Shown here piece by piece: positions 24,170-33,398 of a stretch of 45,134 nt of DNA; position 1 is the stretch's first letter; each line of letters opens with the position of its first letter. Under the pieces are notes generated by a model. The model saw nothing but the letters and a program-made list of their open reading frames with translations. It was not told the origin of the DNA and did no database searches. The stretch is from NCBI GenBank assembly GCA_937908115.1, contig CALEQZ010000038.1, positions 1 through 45,134 of the forward strand, in the 5' to 3' direction. This DNA comes from an uncultured Alcaligenaceae bacterium. Lineage in GTDB: Bacteria > Pseudomonadota > Gammaproteobacteria > Burkholderiales > Burkholderiaceae_B. The position numbers and the translations under genes are program-made.

Positions 24170-25531
24170 ATGAACGAGAATTCAGTCATGCGATTCGGCG
24201 ACGACGGCGAAACGGTCGGGACCGCAGATTCCGACCGCGTCCGCAAGATACGCAGCGCCGCCTACGAGCACCTGCTGACTCGCATCGAGGAGCTGGGCGC
24301 CGAATTCGGCCGCTGGACCCGCGCGGCCATCCAGGAATTCGTCGACATCGAAATCGCCAGCTTTGCCCGGCTGCGGCGCGCGGCGCTCAATGAAAGCGAA
24401 CTGCGCCAGCTTGCCGACGCGTTGACCAAGGAACTGGCCGGCCTGGGGCCATTGGAAGATTTGCTGGCCGATCCGACCGTCGAGGACATACTGATCAACG
24501 GCTACGCCAACGTGTTCGTGGCGCGGCGCGGCATCCTCGCGCGCGAGGATGTGCAGTTTTCGGACAACCAGCACGTGTTGCGCATCGTGCGCAGGATCCT
24601 GGCGCCGCTGGGGCGCCGACTGGATGAGTCGGCACCGATGGTCGATGCGCGGCTGCCCGACGGCGGACGGCTCAATGCAGTGATCGAGCCGTTGTCGGTC
24701 GACGGGCCCATCGTCTCGATCCGCAAGTTCCGCCAGGATCCGCTCAAGCCCGCGGACTTGCTGACGCTGGGCACCTTCGACGAGGAAATCCACCGGCTGC
24801 TGGGCGCGGCGGTTCGCTCGCGCTGCAACATCCTGGTCTCGGGCGGTACCAGCTCGGGCAAGACGTCGCTGCTGAACGCGCTGGCGTTCTTCATCCCGGA
24901 GACCGAGCGTGTCATCACCATCGAAGACACGGCCGAGCTTTCGCTGAACCATCCGCACGTGGTGCGGCTCGAGGCGCGCCAGGGCGGCTACGACGGCAGC
25001 GGGGCGGTGACCATCCGCGACTTGATCCGCAACAGCCTGCGCATGCGTCCGGACCGCGTGGTGGTGGGCGAGGTTCGCGGCGCCGAGGTGATGGACATGC
25101 TGCAGGCCATGAACACGGGACACGAAGGGTCGATGGCGACCATCCACGCCAATTCGCCGCGTGAATGCCTGTACCGGATCGAGATGCTTGCCGGCTTTGC
25201 TGGCTACCAGGGCAGCGAAGACAGCCTGCGCCGGCAGATCGCCAGCGCCCTGGATTTCATCGTGCAGGTCGGCCGGCTGCCCAGCGGCAAGCGCCGCGTG
25301 CTATCCATCACGGAAGTGACCGGCGTCAGCGACAACGTCATCGCGACCCAGGAGCTGTACCGGCACGAGACGGTGGCGCTGCCTGACGGCGAGGAGCGTG
25401 ACCGCTGGGTGAGCCTGGGCATTCATCCACATACACCCAAGCTGGCGCACCTGCGCGAGGCGTATCGGCCGACGCGGCAGGATGATCCCGAAGACGGGCG
25501 CGGCGGCGGGTTTTGGGGACGGCGGCGCTGA
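24170..25531 (+). CDS. tadA: Tad pilus ATPase TadA/CpaF
   Basis: A 453-residue secretion ATPase of the VirB11/CpaF branch that powers pilus assembly. After a helical N-domain come Walker A GGTSSGKTS (225-233, Lys231), the Asp box ERVITIEDTAEL, Walker B-like RPDRVVVGEVRG and the His box GHEGSMATIHANSP, all intact. In some species CpaF drives both extension and retraction. ATG 24170 has AGAGAGG as ribosome site, ten bases after tadZ; the stop overlaps tadB (TGATG). Confidence 0.96.
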   Translation: MNENSVMRFGDDGETVGTADSDRVRKIRSAAYEHLLTRIEELGAEFGRWTRAAIQEFVDIEIASFARLRRAALNESELRQLADALTKELAGLGPLEDLLADPTVEDILINGYANVFVARRGILAREDVQFSDNQHVLRIVRRILAPLGRRLDESAPMVDARLPDGGRLNAVIEPLSVDGPIVSIRKFRQDPLKPADLLTLGTFDEEIHRLLGAAVRSRCNILVSGGTSSGKTSLLNALAFFIPETERVITIEDTAELSLNHPHVVRLEARQGGYDGSGAVTIRDLIRNSLRMRPDRVVVGEVRGAEVMDMLQAMNTGHEGSMATIHANSPRECLYRIEMLAGFAGYQGSEDSLRRQIASALDFIVQVGRLPSGKRRVLSITEVTGVSDNVIATQELYRHETVALPDGEERDRWVSLGIHPHTPKLAHLREAYRPTRQDDPEDGRGGGFWGRRR

Positions 25532-26466
25532 TGGGCACGACGGCGTTGGCACTGATATTGGCGGCGGCGGCGCTGGTCATCGCCGCCGGCGCAATGCTGC
25601 TCTGGGCGAAAGCCAAGCAGGCCACGCGGCGCGCGGCGCTCGAGCGCGTCATCACGGGTCATCTCGGCCAGGACCAAGCCGGCCAGGGCCAGGTGGGCCC
25701 GTGGCGCTCCGAAGCGCCAAGGTTGCCGGCCGGCCCGCAAGGCTGGCAAACGCTGCTGCTGCGTGCCGGCGTCGCGGCCACGCCTGCGCTACACGCCAGG
25801 TTGGCCGCCGTCGTGACGCTTGCCGGCCTGGCGGCCTGGCTGGCCGGGGGCAAATTCGCCGCAGCCGCCGCGGTGGCGCTGGCCGTCATGGCCATCTTGT
25901 TCGTACTTTGGATGAAGGCCGAACGCCGCCAGCGGCGCATGATCGCGCAGCTGCCCGGCCTGCTTGATGCAATGGTGCGGCTGTTGACCATAGGCAACAG
26001 CCTGGGCGCGGCCTTCCAATCGGCAGCAGCTGCCATGGACGAGCCACTGGCCGAAGTCCTGCGGCGTGCCGAAAGCCTTGCCCGTTCGGGCAAGGATCTG
26101 GATGCCGCGTTGCGCCAGGTTTCTGCCCAGTACCGCCTGCAGGAGCTTTACTTGGTGGCCGCGGTCATGAGCGTGGCGTTGCGCTTTGGCGGGTGCAGCG
26201 ACCAGGTGCTGGAGCGGATGGCGCTTTTCATGCGCGACCTGGAGCAGGCGCGCCAAGAGCTATCTGCCATGTCCGCCGAGGTCAGGCTGTCGGCCTGGGT
26301 GTTGGCCCTGCTGCCGGTGGGCATCGCGTGCCTGATCATCCTGCTCAACAACTCGCTTTTCATGGGCATGTGGAACGATCCAGCGGGCTTTTACATGCTG
26401 ATCGCCGCCGTCGTGCTGCAAATCGCTGGCTCGTACTGGCTGTATCGCATGGCCAAATCGGTGTAG
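25531..26466 (+). CDS. tadB: Tad inner-membrane platform protein TadB
   Basis: A 311-residue integral membrane protein of the GspF/TadB family. Hydrophobic segments occur at about 5-25, 95-140, 255-280 and 285-305; the cytoplasmic part has the family block LPGLLDAMVRLLTIGNSLGAAF. With TadC it forms the platform on which TadA acts. The ATG shares its A with the tadA stop. Confidence 0.92.
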   Translation: MGTTALALILAAAALVIAAGAMLLWAKAKQATRRAALERVITGHLGQDQAGQGQVGPWRSEAPRLPAGPQGWQTLLLRAGVAATPALHARLAAVVTLAGLAAWLAGGKFAAAAAVALAVMAILFVLWMKAERRQRRMIAQLPGLLDAMVRLLTIGNSLGAAFQSAAAAMDEPLAEVLRRAESLARSGKDLDAALRQVSAQYRLQELYLVAAVMSVALRFGGCSDQVLERMALFMRDLEQARQELSAMSAEVRLSAWVLALLPVGIACLIILLNNSLFMGMWNDPAGFYMLIAAVVLQIAGSYWLYRMAKSV

Positions 26467-26475
26467 GAGGCAGGC

Positions 26476-27483
26476 ATGGAGGTCTTGCTCGAAAGACTGG
26501 CGACGCTCGATGCCGAACAGGTGGCCTGGGCCGCGGCCGGGTCGCTGGCCATCGGCGCGATGCTGCTGGCGGCGGCATGGCTGTATGGGCGGCTGCAACA
26601 CGATCAGCAGCGCAGGCGGGTCGATCGCGCCATTGCCGCGTCGGACGGAGCCGCCCTGCAGCCTGTGCAAGAGGCGCCGGCCGGCTTGCTCGAGCACGCC
26701 GGGCAGGCGGCAGTGGCCGTGGGCGAACGCTGGTCGCGCGCCCGCTATGGCCATTTATTGCTGGCCGACGAAGACAAGCAACTGCTGGACTTGTGCGGTT
26801 ATGCGCAACCGGCGCAGGCGCGCGCGCTGTTCCAGTTCGCGCGCGGGTTACTGGCGCTCGTGCTGCCACTGGCGGCGATGCTGTTGGCGCGCGGCCTGCT
26901 GTTGCCTGCCCATCCCTTGCTGGAAAAGTGCATGGTCGGCTTCTTGGGGTTTGCCTTGGGCTGGATGTTGCCCAAGTGGGTGGTGGCGCGCCGCGTCGCG
27001 CTGCGCCGCCGCGCTGCCGACGAGGAGCTGCCCTTGCTGATCGACCTGCTGCGGTTGCTGCAAAGCGTGGGCCTGTCGATAGACCAAAGCCTGCACGTCG
27101 TCGTCCACGAATTCCATCACGTCATGCCGGTGCTGGCCGGCGAGCTGCAATGGTCGGTGCAGCAGCACACGCGCGGACGCAGCCGCGAGCAATCGCTGGC
27201 GCGCCTGGCCAGCGGCTACGAAAACGACGACCTGGCCGCGATCTGCCGCCTGATCGTCCAGGTCGACCGCCACGGCGGTGCGATCCAGGAACCGCTGAAC
27301 CGTTTCGGCGAGCGGGTGCGCGAAAAGCGCCGGCTGGCGCTGCGCGAAAAGGTCGGCCGGCTGACGGTGAAGATGACGGGCGTGATGGTGTTGACGCTTT
27401 TGCCCGCGCTGCTGATCGTGACGGGCGGGGCGGGCTTTTTGGCCGTGATGCGGGGCATGTCCCGCGTGGCGGGAGGCGCATGA
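26476..27483 (+). CDS. tadC: Tad inner-membrane platform protein TadC
   Basis: A 335-residue partner of TadB with the same GspF-like core: ADEELPLLIDLLRLLQSVGLSIDQSLHVV, and paired helices near 130-175 and 300-325. A strong GGAGG ribosome site precedes ATG 26476; the stop overlaps tadD by four bases (ATGA). Confidence 0.92.
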   Translation: MEVLLERLATLDAEQVAWAAAGSLAIGAMLLAAAWLYGRLQHDQQRRRVDRAIAASDGAALQPVQEAPAGLLEHAGQAAVAVGERWSRARYGHLLLADEDKQLLDLCGYAQPAQARALFQFARGLLALVLPLAAMLLARGLLLPAHPLLEKCMVGFLGFALGWMLPKWVVARRVALRRRAADEELPLLIDLLRLLQSVGLSIDQSLHVVVHEFHHVMPVLAGELQWSVQQHTRGRSREQSLARLASGYENDDLAAICRLIVQVDRHGGAIQEPLNRFGERVREKRRLALREKVGRLTVKMTGVMVLTLLPALLIVTGGAGFLAVMRGMSRVAGGA

Positions 27484-28403
27484 TGCAGGCACGATGTCGC
27501 TTTGCCGGTTTCGGCGGGACGCTGCGCACGGCCGTGCGTCCCGGCGTCTGGCCGTGTGTACGATTGCTGGGCGTGTTGGCGTGCGCGGGCTTGCTGGCCG
27601 GCTGCTCGAGTCGTCCGGAGACCGCCTGGGAGTTGATCCGCCAGCAAAAGGAAGAACAGGCGATGGTGCGCGCCCACGAAGACCGGCTGGCGCGCAGCCA
27701 GGCGCCGTCGCAGGCCGGCATCATGCTGGACCTGATCAGGCAGGCGCAGGCGCAAGGCCGGTATTTTGCGGCGCTGGCCTATATCGAGGCGTACGAGCAG
27801 CAGTTCGGCCGCTCTGCCGAGCTCGACGCCCTGCGCGCGGACGCGCTGCGCATGACGGGGCAGCCGACGCAAAGCGAGGCGGCCTATCGCGCGCTCTTGA
27901 CGACCAGCCAAGCGGCACACGGCTGGCACGGGTTGGGGCTACTGGCCGCCGATCGTGGCGACTATGCACAGGCGGTGGCGGACCTGACGCGTGCCGTGAA
28001 GCTGGCGCCCACCGATCCGATGATGCTTAGCGACCTGGGCTATGCCTGCCTGCGCGCGGGCGATGTGGCCGCGGCGCGCCTGCCCTTGGGCAAGGCCGCA
28101 GAGCTCGCCCCGGACAATCACAAAGTGCTAGCCAACCTGGCCTTGCTGTTGCTGCTCGATGGCGAGCACGACGCGGCCCGGCGCGTCATGCACCAAGCCG
28201 GGCTCAGCGAGCAGGCGCGCGATCGCGTGCAGGCATTGGCCGAGGAGTTGCGGCATGCCGCCGCGCCGGCGTCCGCCCCAGCGGCCGCGTCCGGACCGAC
28301 AAGCCGCGGCGCCCAGGCGAGCGTTCGCCCGCAGCCGGTCATGCCCGTTGCCGACCAGCAGCCGCTGCTGGAGCGATTCGGCTCATCCATGCTGCTGCGC
28401 TGA
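27480..28403 (+). CDS. tadD: TadD TPR lipoprotein
   Basis: A 307-residue lipoprotein, probably the secretin pilotin of the Tad system. The lipobox LLAGC (Cys42) follows an N-terminus that is longer than usual, so translation might begin at a later start. Tetratricopeptide-like repeats cover about 80-250, clearest in WHGLGLLAADRGDYAQAVADLTRAVKLAP. The Ala/Pro-rich end is low in complexity. Two ATG codons stand in tandem at 27480 and 27483; the first gives the ATGA overlap with tadC. Confidence 0.9.
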   Translation: MMQARCRFAGFGGTLRTAVRPGVWPCVRLLGVLACAGLLAGCSSRPETAWELIRQQKEEQAMVRAHEDRLARSQAPSQAGIMLDLIRQAQAQGRYFAALAYIEAYEQQFGRSAELDALRADALRMTGQPTQSEAAYRALLTTSQAAHGWHGLGLLAADRGDYAQAVADLTRAVKLAPTDPMMLSDLGYACLRAGDVAAARLPLGKAAELAPDNHKVLANLALLLLLDGEHDAARRVMHQAGLSEQARDRVQALAEELRHAAAPASAPAAASGPTSRGAQASVRPQPVMPVADQQPLLERFGSSMLLR

Positions 28404-28421
28404 CACACAGGAGATCGCCCT

Positions 28422-28883
28422 ATGCGCATCGTCGACGTTTCTTTCTCGTACCTGCTGGCGGCCATGGTGCTGCTTGCCGGCAGCGCAGCGGCCCAACCCA
28501 CACCAGCCTTGACCGACGGCGCCTTGCAGGCGCAGCAATCGGCCAGCGGCGGTCAGGGCCAGCCGGTGGTTCCTGCCGCCGGCGCGGCGCAGGCGGCCCA
28601 GGTCCAGCCAGCGGCACCGGCCGCACAAGGCCCGGCCTCGCCGGTAGTCCGGCAGATCCAGGCGCCGGTGCCTGCGTCCGCGGTGCAGCACGACTTGCCG
28701 CCCAGGCGCCGGCAGGTGGGTGACGTGACCCGGCTGCTGTTTGCCGCGCAGGCCGACGGCCGGCGCGCGGGCGGTGCGCTGCCCATGCTGGGCGAGGCCG
28801 CCACCCGCTCCTGGCACCGTTACATGGAAAGTTTTTCGCACCCCATACCGGAACGGTTCGATGAACGGGTCGAGGTCGACTGA
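28422..28883 (+). CDS. DUF3613 protein of the Tad locus
   Basis: A 153-residue exported protein: signal peptide to AGSAAAQ, a Gln/Ala/Pro-rich spacer, then a conserved C-terminal block (about 95-145) with GDVTRLLFAAQADGRRAG and RYMESFSHPIPERF that I recognise as DUF3613. This family travels with Tad loci in beta-proteobacteria; its role is unknown. AGGAGA gives a good ribosome site. It is one base from tadG. Confidence 0.85.
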   Translation: MRIVDVSFSYLLAAMVLLAGSAAAQPTPALTDGALQAQQSASGGQGQPVVPAAGAAQAAQVQPAAPAAQGPASPVVRQIQAPVPASAVQHDLPPRRRQVGDVTRLLFAAQADGRRAGGALPMLGEAATRSWHRYMESFSHPIPERFDERVEVD

Positions 28884-28884
28884 G

Positions 28885-30951
28885 ATGCCGCCTGCGCGCG
28901 GCTGTCCCCTCCCCGCGCGGCAGCGGGGAGGGCTGCTCGTGCCCGCCGTCATGTCCGTCCTGGCGGCGGCGGTGCTCCTGGGGTCGGCGCATCTGGCCTA
29001 TTCCTTCTACATGAAGCGCGAGCTGCAGAACGCCGCCGACTTCGCCGCCGTGGCCGGCGCGCGCACGCTGGCGTCCCAGCCCGATGCATGCGCTGCGGCG
29101 ATCGCCGCAGCGCGCGCGAGCGCCGCGCAGAATTTGCAGGCGCACGGCGCGCCTGCCGACCAAGGAGTGGACGTCGAATGCGGTCGCTGGGATCCCGAGC
29201 AGGCGCAGGCGCCCCGTCACTGGATAGTGGGCGGCGCGCCGTCCAATGCCGTGCGCGTGATGGTGGCACGCACCCTGGACCCGATCGCGCCCTTCATGCC
29301 GCCGCAGCAAGTGCGCGTCGAGGCCGTGGCTGCGGCCGACGAACCCATGGCGGCGTTCTGGGTCGGTTCCAACCTGTTGCGTGTGTCCTCCAACGGCCTG
29401 CTGGGGCGCCTGCTCGCGGGCGTGGGCGTCAATCCCAATGCCTTGGAAGTGCTGACTTCATCGGGGCTTGCCAATCTGTCAGTGACGCCCGCCGGGCTGC
29501 TCGAAGCCCTGGGCATCCCTGTGACGGCGGCGGTGCAGGCAGGCAGCGGCCAGGCGCTGGCCGATGTCACCCGGGTGACGCTGGGCAGCCTGCTCGATGC
29601 CTACGCCACCGTCCTGTCGCAAAATGAAGGCGCGCAGGCGGCCATCAGCGCACTGGACGGCCTGGTGTCGGCGTTGCGCGTGGGCGTGCTCGATGGTACG
29701 CCAATGCTGCAGCTGCCCGTGAGCCTGCTTGGCGAAGGCGGGATTTTCGCCAATGTCGACCTGGCCGACGGAACGTCGGCGCTCAGCGTAGACGCCAATG
29801 CCTTGGACCTGGTGGCGGCGTCGCTGGCCCTCGCCTCGGGTGACCACCTCGTGGACATGCCCGTCCTGAATGTTGCTGGGCTGGTGCAAGGCAAGCTGCG
29901 CATCGTCGAGCCGCCGCAAATCGCCATCGGGCCTGTGGGCACCCGCGCCCATAGCGCGCAGGTCAGGCTGTATCTGCATGTCAGCACGAGCGGGGTGCCG
30001 CTCTTGGGCGGGCTGCTGGATTTGCTGGGCACGAAGGTCGACCTGCCGTTGATCGTCGAAGTCGGCAGCTCCGAAGCCGAGCTGGTCAGCCTTTGCGAGG
30101 CGCCGCTTGCGCGCAACCAGGCCGAGCTGGCAGTGACCTCGGCGGCCGCCCGGCTGTGCGTGGGTGGATTTCCTGGCATGGAAAGCGATCCATCGCTGTT
30201 CTTTGCCGAAGGCAACTCGTGCTCCGCGCCGATGACGTCGCACAAGGTTTTCGATGTGTTGGGACTGCTGCCCGTCAGGCCGGCGCCGCTGCGACTTCCC
30301 GTGCTGGACTCGGGCGTCGACACCGTGCAGCTGACCGCCCCGGATCCCGGCGAGCCGCCGCAGGCCGTGACGGTCATCCCTGACGACAACATCGACCTTG
30401 CCAGGCTGGGCGAGACGCTGGTGGCGGACATCGGCGGCGCCTTGCTCGATAGCCTCATTGGCGCGCCTGCGGCATCCGGCCTGGAAGGCGGCACCCTGGA
30501 TGAGCGCGTGGATCGGCTGTTCGGTTCGACGCCGTTCGGCAGGTCGCTGTCCGAAATCAGCGCCGAGCTGCGCTATTCCAATGAGGCGCTCGAGCATCGC
30601 GCGCGGCAGTGGTCGAGCGGGCAGCTGCTGACGGCGCTGCTTGGGTCGGTGAACGACCTGTTGCAGACCATCTTGATCGCGCCGCTGGGTGACACGGTGT
30701 GCGGCCTGACCGGGGCGCTCGGCGGCGCGAAGGCTGCACGCGCCTGCAAGCGTCCCTACGTCGAAGACCTGGTGTCTGGCAGCAACGGCATCACGGCCAT
30801 CCTGGGCCTGCTCGTGCGGGTGCTCGAGCCGGTGCTCGACGGGCTGTCGGCCCTGCTGCAGCAGGTGGTGAACACGGCCGGCCTGAACCTGGGGTCAACC
30901 GACGTCGCGCTGATGTCGGTGCGCTGCGGGCAGCCGCGCCTGGTCTATTGA
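28885..30951 (+). CDS. tadG: TadG-like pilus assembly protein
   Basis: A 688-residue protein with an N-terminal Flp/TadG segment: RQRGGLLVPAVMSVLAAAVLLG is the membrane helix, followed by FYMKRELQNAADFAAVAGARTLA, the hallmark of TadE/TadG proteins. The remaining 600 or so residues are periplasmic, rich in Leu, Gly and Ala with several LLGGLLDLL-like stretches. I see no DxSxS motif of a von Willebrand domain, which many TadG proteins have. The cysteines (at least eight) suggest disulfides. It begins one base after the DUF3613 gene and ends the structural part of the locus. Confidence 0.85.
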   Translation: MPPARGCPLPARQRGGLLVPAVMSVLAAAVLLGSAHLAYSFYMKRELQNAADFAAVAGARTLASQPDACAAAIAAARASAAQNLQAHGAPADQGVDVECGRWDPEQAQAPRHWIVGGAPSNAVRVMVARTLDPIAPFMPPQQVRVEAVAAADEPMAAFWVGSNLLRVSSNGLLGRLLAGVGVNPNALEVLTSSGLANLSVTPAGLLEALGIPVTAAVQAGSGQALADVTRVTLGSLLDAYATVLSQNEGAQAAISALDGLVSALRVGVLDGTPMLQLPVSLLGEGGIFANVDLADGTSALSVDANALDLVAASLALASGDHLVDMPVLNVAGLVQGKLRIVEPPQIAIGPVGTRAHSAQVRLYLHVSTSGVPLLGGLLDLLGTKVDLPLIVEVGSSEAELVSLCEAPLARNQAELAVTSAAARLCVGGFPGMESDPSLFFAEGNSCSAPMTSHKVFDVLGLLPVRPAPLRLPVLDSGVDTVQLTAPDPGEPPQAVTVIPDDNIDLARLGETLVADIGGALLDSLIGAPAASGLEGGTLDERVDRLFGSTPFGRSLSEISAELRYSNEALEHRARQWSSGQLLTALLGSVNDLLQTILIAPLGDTVCGLTGALGGAKAARACKRPYVEDLVSGSNGITAILGLLVRVLEPVLDGLSALLQQVVNTAGLNLGSTDVALMSVRCGQPRLVY

Positions 30952-30960
30952 GCGCCGGCC

Positions 30961-31047
30961 ATGGAAGCCAAAGGATCATCGCTTGGAATGGGAATGAGGT
31001 TGGCAAGGGCCGCTGGCCTGGATGGAAAGGACGTGGAATCGACATGA
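30961..31047 (+). CDS. possible 28-residue ORF coupled to the sigma-54 activator
   Basis: ATG 30961 to TGA 31047 codes MEAKGSSLGMGMRLARAAGL and eight more residues. It starts 10 bases after tadG and its stop overlaps the activator start as ATGA, so it exactly fills the gap. No good ribosome site precedes ATG 30961, though AAAGGA lies before an internal ATG. It may be a leader peptide that couples the two genes, or chance. Confidence 0.25.
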   Translation: MEAKGSSLGMGMRLARAAGLDGKDVEST

Positions 31048-32438
31048 ATCGCAGCGCGCTGCCAGACGAAATCGACCTGTACGTATGGGAGGGGACCTCC
31101 GACCTTTACGTGCGCGCCGTGCGCGGGCTGGAGGGCTACGATGTCAACGTCGTGCGCGCCGATACGGGCCTGGCGTTTCCGCCGCCGCGCGCGCCGCAGC
31201 GCGTGGTCGTCGCCCTGGTGTCCGTGACGGTGATGGGCGATGCGCGCTTTTCCGGGCACGACTGGCTGGCCGCGCACGGGATACCGGTCATCTGGGTGGC
31301 TGGCGAAGAACGCGGCCGCGACCCCCGCTACTACCCGCCGGCGTACTCGCACACCCTGCCGCTGGGGTTTTCGGCCGCTGAGCTGCGCGCCTTGCTGTTT
31401 CGCGTGGCTGGTGTCGCCCACGAGGCCAGGCGCCACGGGCGGCGGCCAACGCAGCCGCTGGTGGCCGTGTCCGAGCCGATGCGGGCCTTGCTCGCCGAAG
31501 TCGACATGTTCGCCGACTGCCGCACCAATGTGCTGGTGCACGGCGAGACGGGCGTGGGCAAGGAGCGCGTGGCCAGGCTGCTGCACGAAAAGGCGTCGTG
31601 GGCGGACGGGCCGTTCGTGGCAGTCAACTGCGGCGCCATCCCCGAAGGGCTTTTCGAGGCGCATTTCTTCGGCTACGTCAAGGGCGCCTTCACCGGCGCG
31701 GTGAGCGCGCACAAGGGGTATTTCGAGCAGGCCAACGGCGGCACGCTGTTCCTGGACGAAATCGGCGACCTGCCGCTGTACCAGCAGGTCAAGCTGCTGC
31801 GGGTGCTGGAGCAAGGCGTCATCACCCGGCTGGGGTCGGCCGTCGAGACGCCGGTCGATTTCCGCCTGGTCGCGGCCACCAACAAGGACTTGCGCAGCCT
31901 GGTTGCCCGTGGCGAGTTCCGCGCAGACCTCTATTACCGGCTGGCGGTCATCGAGCTGCACGTGCCCAGCCTTCAGGCGCGCGGCCCCGAGGAGAAAGTC
32001 GCCATTTTCTCGGCATTGCTGCAAAAGGAGCTCGGGCCGCTGGCCGGGGAGTTGCCGCAATGGCTGGCCGACCGGGTTGCCAGCACCTATTTTCCCGGCA
32101 ACGTGCGCGAGCTGGCCAATATGGTCGAGCGGGTTGCCATCGTGCGCCGGCAGTGCAATGCCTGGGACCGCGACCGCATCGAGCGGGTCTTTGAGCGCCT
32201 GGCCGACGACCAGGCCGCCGCAGGCGCGGTCCGGTCCATCCCGCAGGACAGCCTGACCCCGGCCGAGCAGGCCGAGCGCGAGCGCATCGTCGCTGCCCTG
32301 GATGCCCACGGCTGGCGTCGACAAGAAACGGCCCAGTATTTGGGGATTAGCCGCAAGGCGCTTTGGGAGAAAATGCGCAAGTTGCAGATCACCGGCCCCC
32401 AGGGCATCGCCGCCGAGGGGCTTGTGGATAGCGCCTGA
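31044..32438 (+). CDS. sigma-54-dependent activator of the Tad locus
   Basis: A 464-residue enhancer-binding protein. The AAA+ core (about 138-375) has Walker A GETGVGKE (167-174), the sigma-54 contact loop GAFTGA (214-219) and Walker B GGTLFLDEIGDL (232-243), all intact, so it should activate sigma-54 RNA polymerase. The C-terminal Fis-type helix-turn-helix is HGWRRQETAQYLGISRKALW. The first 130 residues resemble a receiver fold in size but show no clear phosphorylation site, so the signal is unknown. Position at the end of the locus suggests that it controls pilus genes; I found no convincing -24/-12 box before flp. Confidence 0.92.
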   Translation: MNRSALPDEIDLYVWEGTSDLYVRAVRGLEGYDVNVVRADTGLAFPPPRAPQRVVVALVSVTVMGDARFSGHDWLAAHGIPVIWVAGEERGRDPRYYPPAYSHTLPLGFSAAELRALLFRVAGVAHEARRHGRRPTQPLVAVSEPMRALLAEVDMFADCRTNVLVHGETGVGKERVARLLHEKASWADGPFVAVNCGAIPEGLFEAHFFGYVKGAFTGAVSAHKGYFEQANGGTLFLDEIGDLPLYQQVKLLRVLEQGVITRLGSAVETPVDFRLVAATNKDLRSLVARGEFRADLYYRLAVIELHVPSLQARGPEEKVAIFSALLQKELGPLAGELPQWLADRVASTYFPGNVRELANMVERVAIVRRQCNAWDRDRIERVFERLADDQAAAGAVRSIPQDSLTPAEQAERERIVAALDAHGWRRQETAQYLGISRKALWEKMRKLQITGPQGIAAEGLVDSA

Positions 32439-32494
32439 ACCGGTCATATTTACAGGATTTGCTGCCCAGGGCAGCCACTAGAAGAGGGGAACGC

Positions 32495-33253
32495 ATGGAT
32501 TTGCATTTCGTTTTGCGGGGGCTTGCGGCCGTGGCTGCCGTCATTGGCCTTGCCGGATGCGCCGGCTTGTCAGGCGAGCGCGCCGCCCAGGCCGAAGCCG
32601 AGCCGCAGGGCGCGCCGGTGGTCGTGCAAGCCGACCAGGACGAGGCGGCGCAGCCCGATGCCACCCCGGTGCAGCCGCCGCAGGACAAGGTGGCCATCGG
32701 GCCGGCTGCCCCCGAGGGGCCGAGCGCCGAACTGCAGCGCCTGATTCGCGAGCGCGCCGTCAAGGAGTTGCGTACGAGCTACAACGGCAGCTTTGGCGCC
32801 AGCCTGCTGTTCAAGCCCGACGACCTGACCTATTACGCCGCCATGTTCCGCCAGAAAGAGTTCTGGCAGGTGATCAAGACCAAGTCTGCTACCCAGGCCG
32901 AACAGGCGTACCGGCGCTTCGTGGCCCGCAGCGCCGAGTTGGCCGACGTGGAAATCCGGCGTACCCGCCTGCAGGCCGAGCAAGCCCGCACCGAGCAGCT
33001 GCTTGCCGAGCGCGCCAACGAGTTGACCGCGCTGCAAAGCGACCTGAACCGCCAGCGCGAGCAGGCCGCGGCTATCGCCGCCGCCCAGCGGCAGGCCCAG
33101 CAAGAGGCGCAGGCCCTGGCCGAGCAGCAGGAGAAGGCCCGCGCCGAACTGCGGCGCCTGCAGGAGCAGATCCGGGCGCTGGAGCGCCAACGCGATGCGC
33201 TAGGCGCCGGACCCGCTCCGTCCAAGGCAAAGCGGACATTGCCTCCCAAGTAA
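32495..33253 (+). CDS. DUF2968 coiled-coil lipoprotein
   Basis: A 252-residue putative lipoprotein: signal peptide with lipobox VIGLAGC (Cys22), an acidic Pro/Gln-rich linker (25-80), a conserved block around LRTSYNGSFGASLLFKPDDLTYYAAMFRQKEFWQV (about 90-130) that matches DUF2968, and a long Gln/Ala/Glu coiled coil (about 145-240). Role unknown. It starts 56 bases after the activator in the same direction, with AGAGGGGA as ribosome site, and could be an accessory envelope protein of the Tad system. A short GCTGCC/GGCAGC hairpin (32461-32475) lies in the gap. Confidence 0.75.
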   Translation: MDLHFVLRGLAAVAAVIGLAGCAGLSGERAAQAEAEPQGAPVVVQADQDEAAQPDATPVQPPQDKVAIGPAAPEGPSAELQRLIRERAVKELRTSYNGSFGASLLFKPDDLTYYAAMFRQKEFWQVIKTKSATQAEQAYRRFVARSAELADVEIRRTRLQAEQARTEQLLAERANELTALQSDLNRQREQAAAIAAAQRQAQQEAQALAEQQEKARAELRRLQEQIRALERQRDALGAGPAPSKAKRTLPPK

Positions 33254-33398
33254 ATCTTAGTGCGCGTCGGCCGTCGCGCCGTAACGGGCGAGCCCTGGCC
33301 GCACGGTCCGGCCGTGGGTCCGCCGGCCGCGCAAGGCCTGCCCTGTGCAATACTGGAACACCTTGTAATTGCGGCTTGCCGCCGCCATATTGGCCCGC

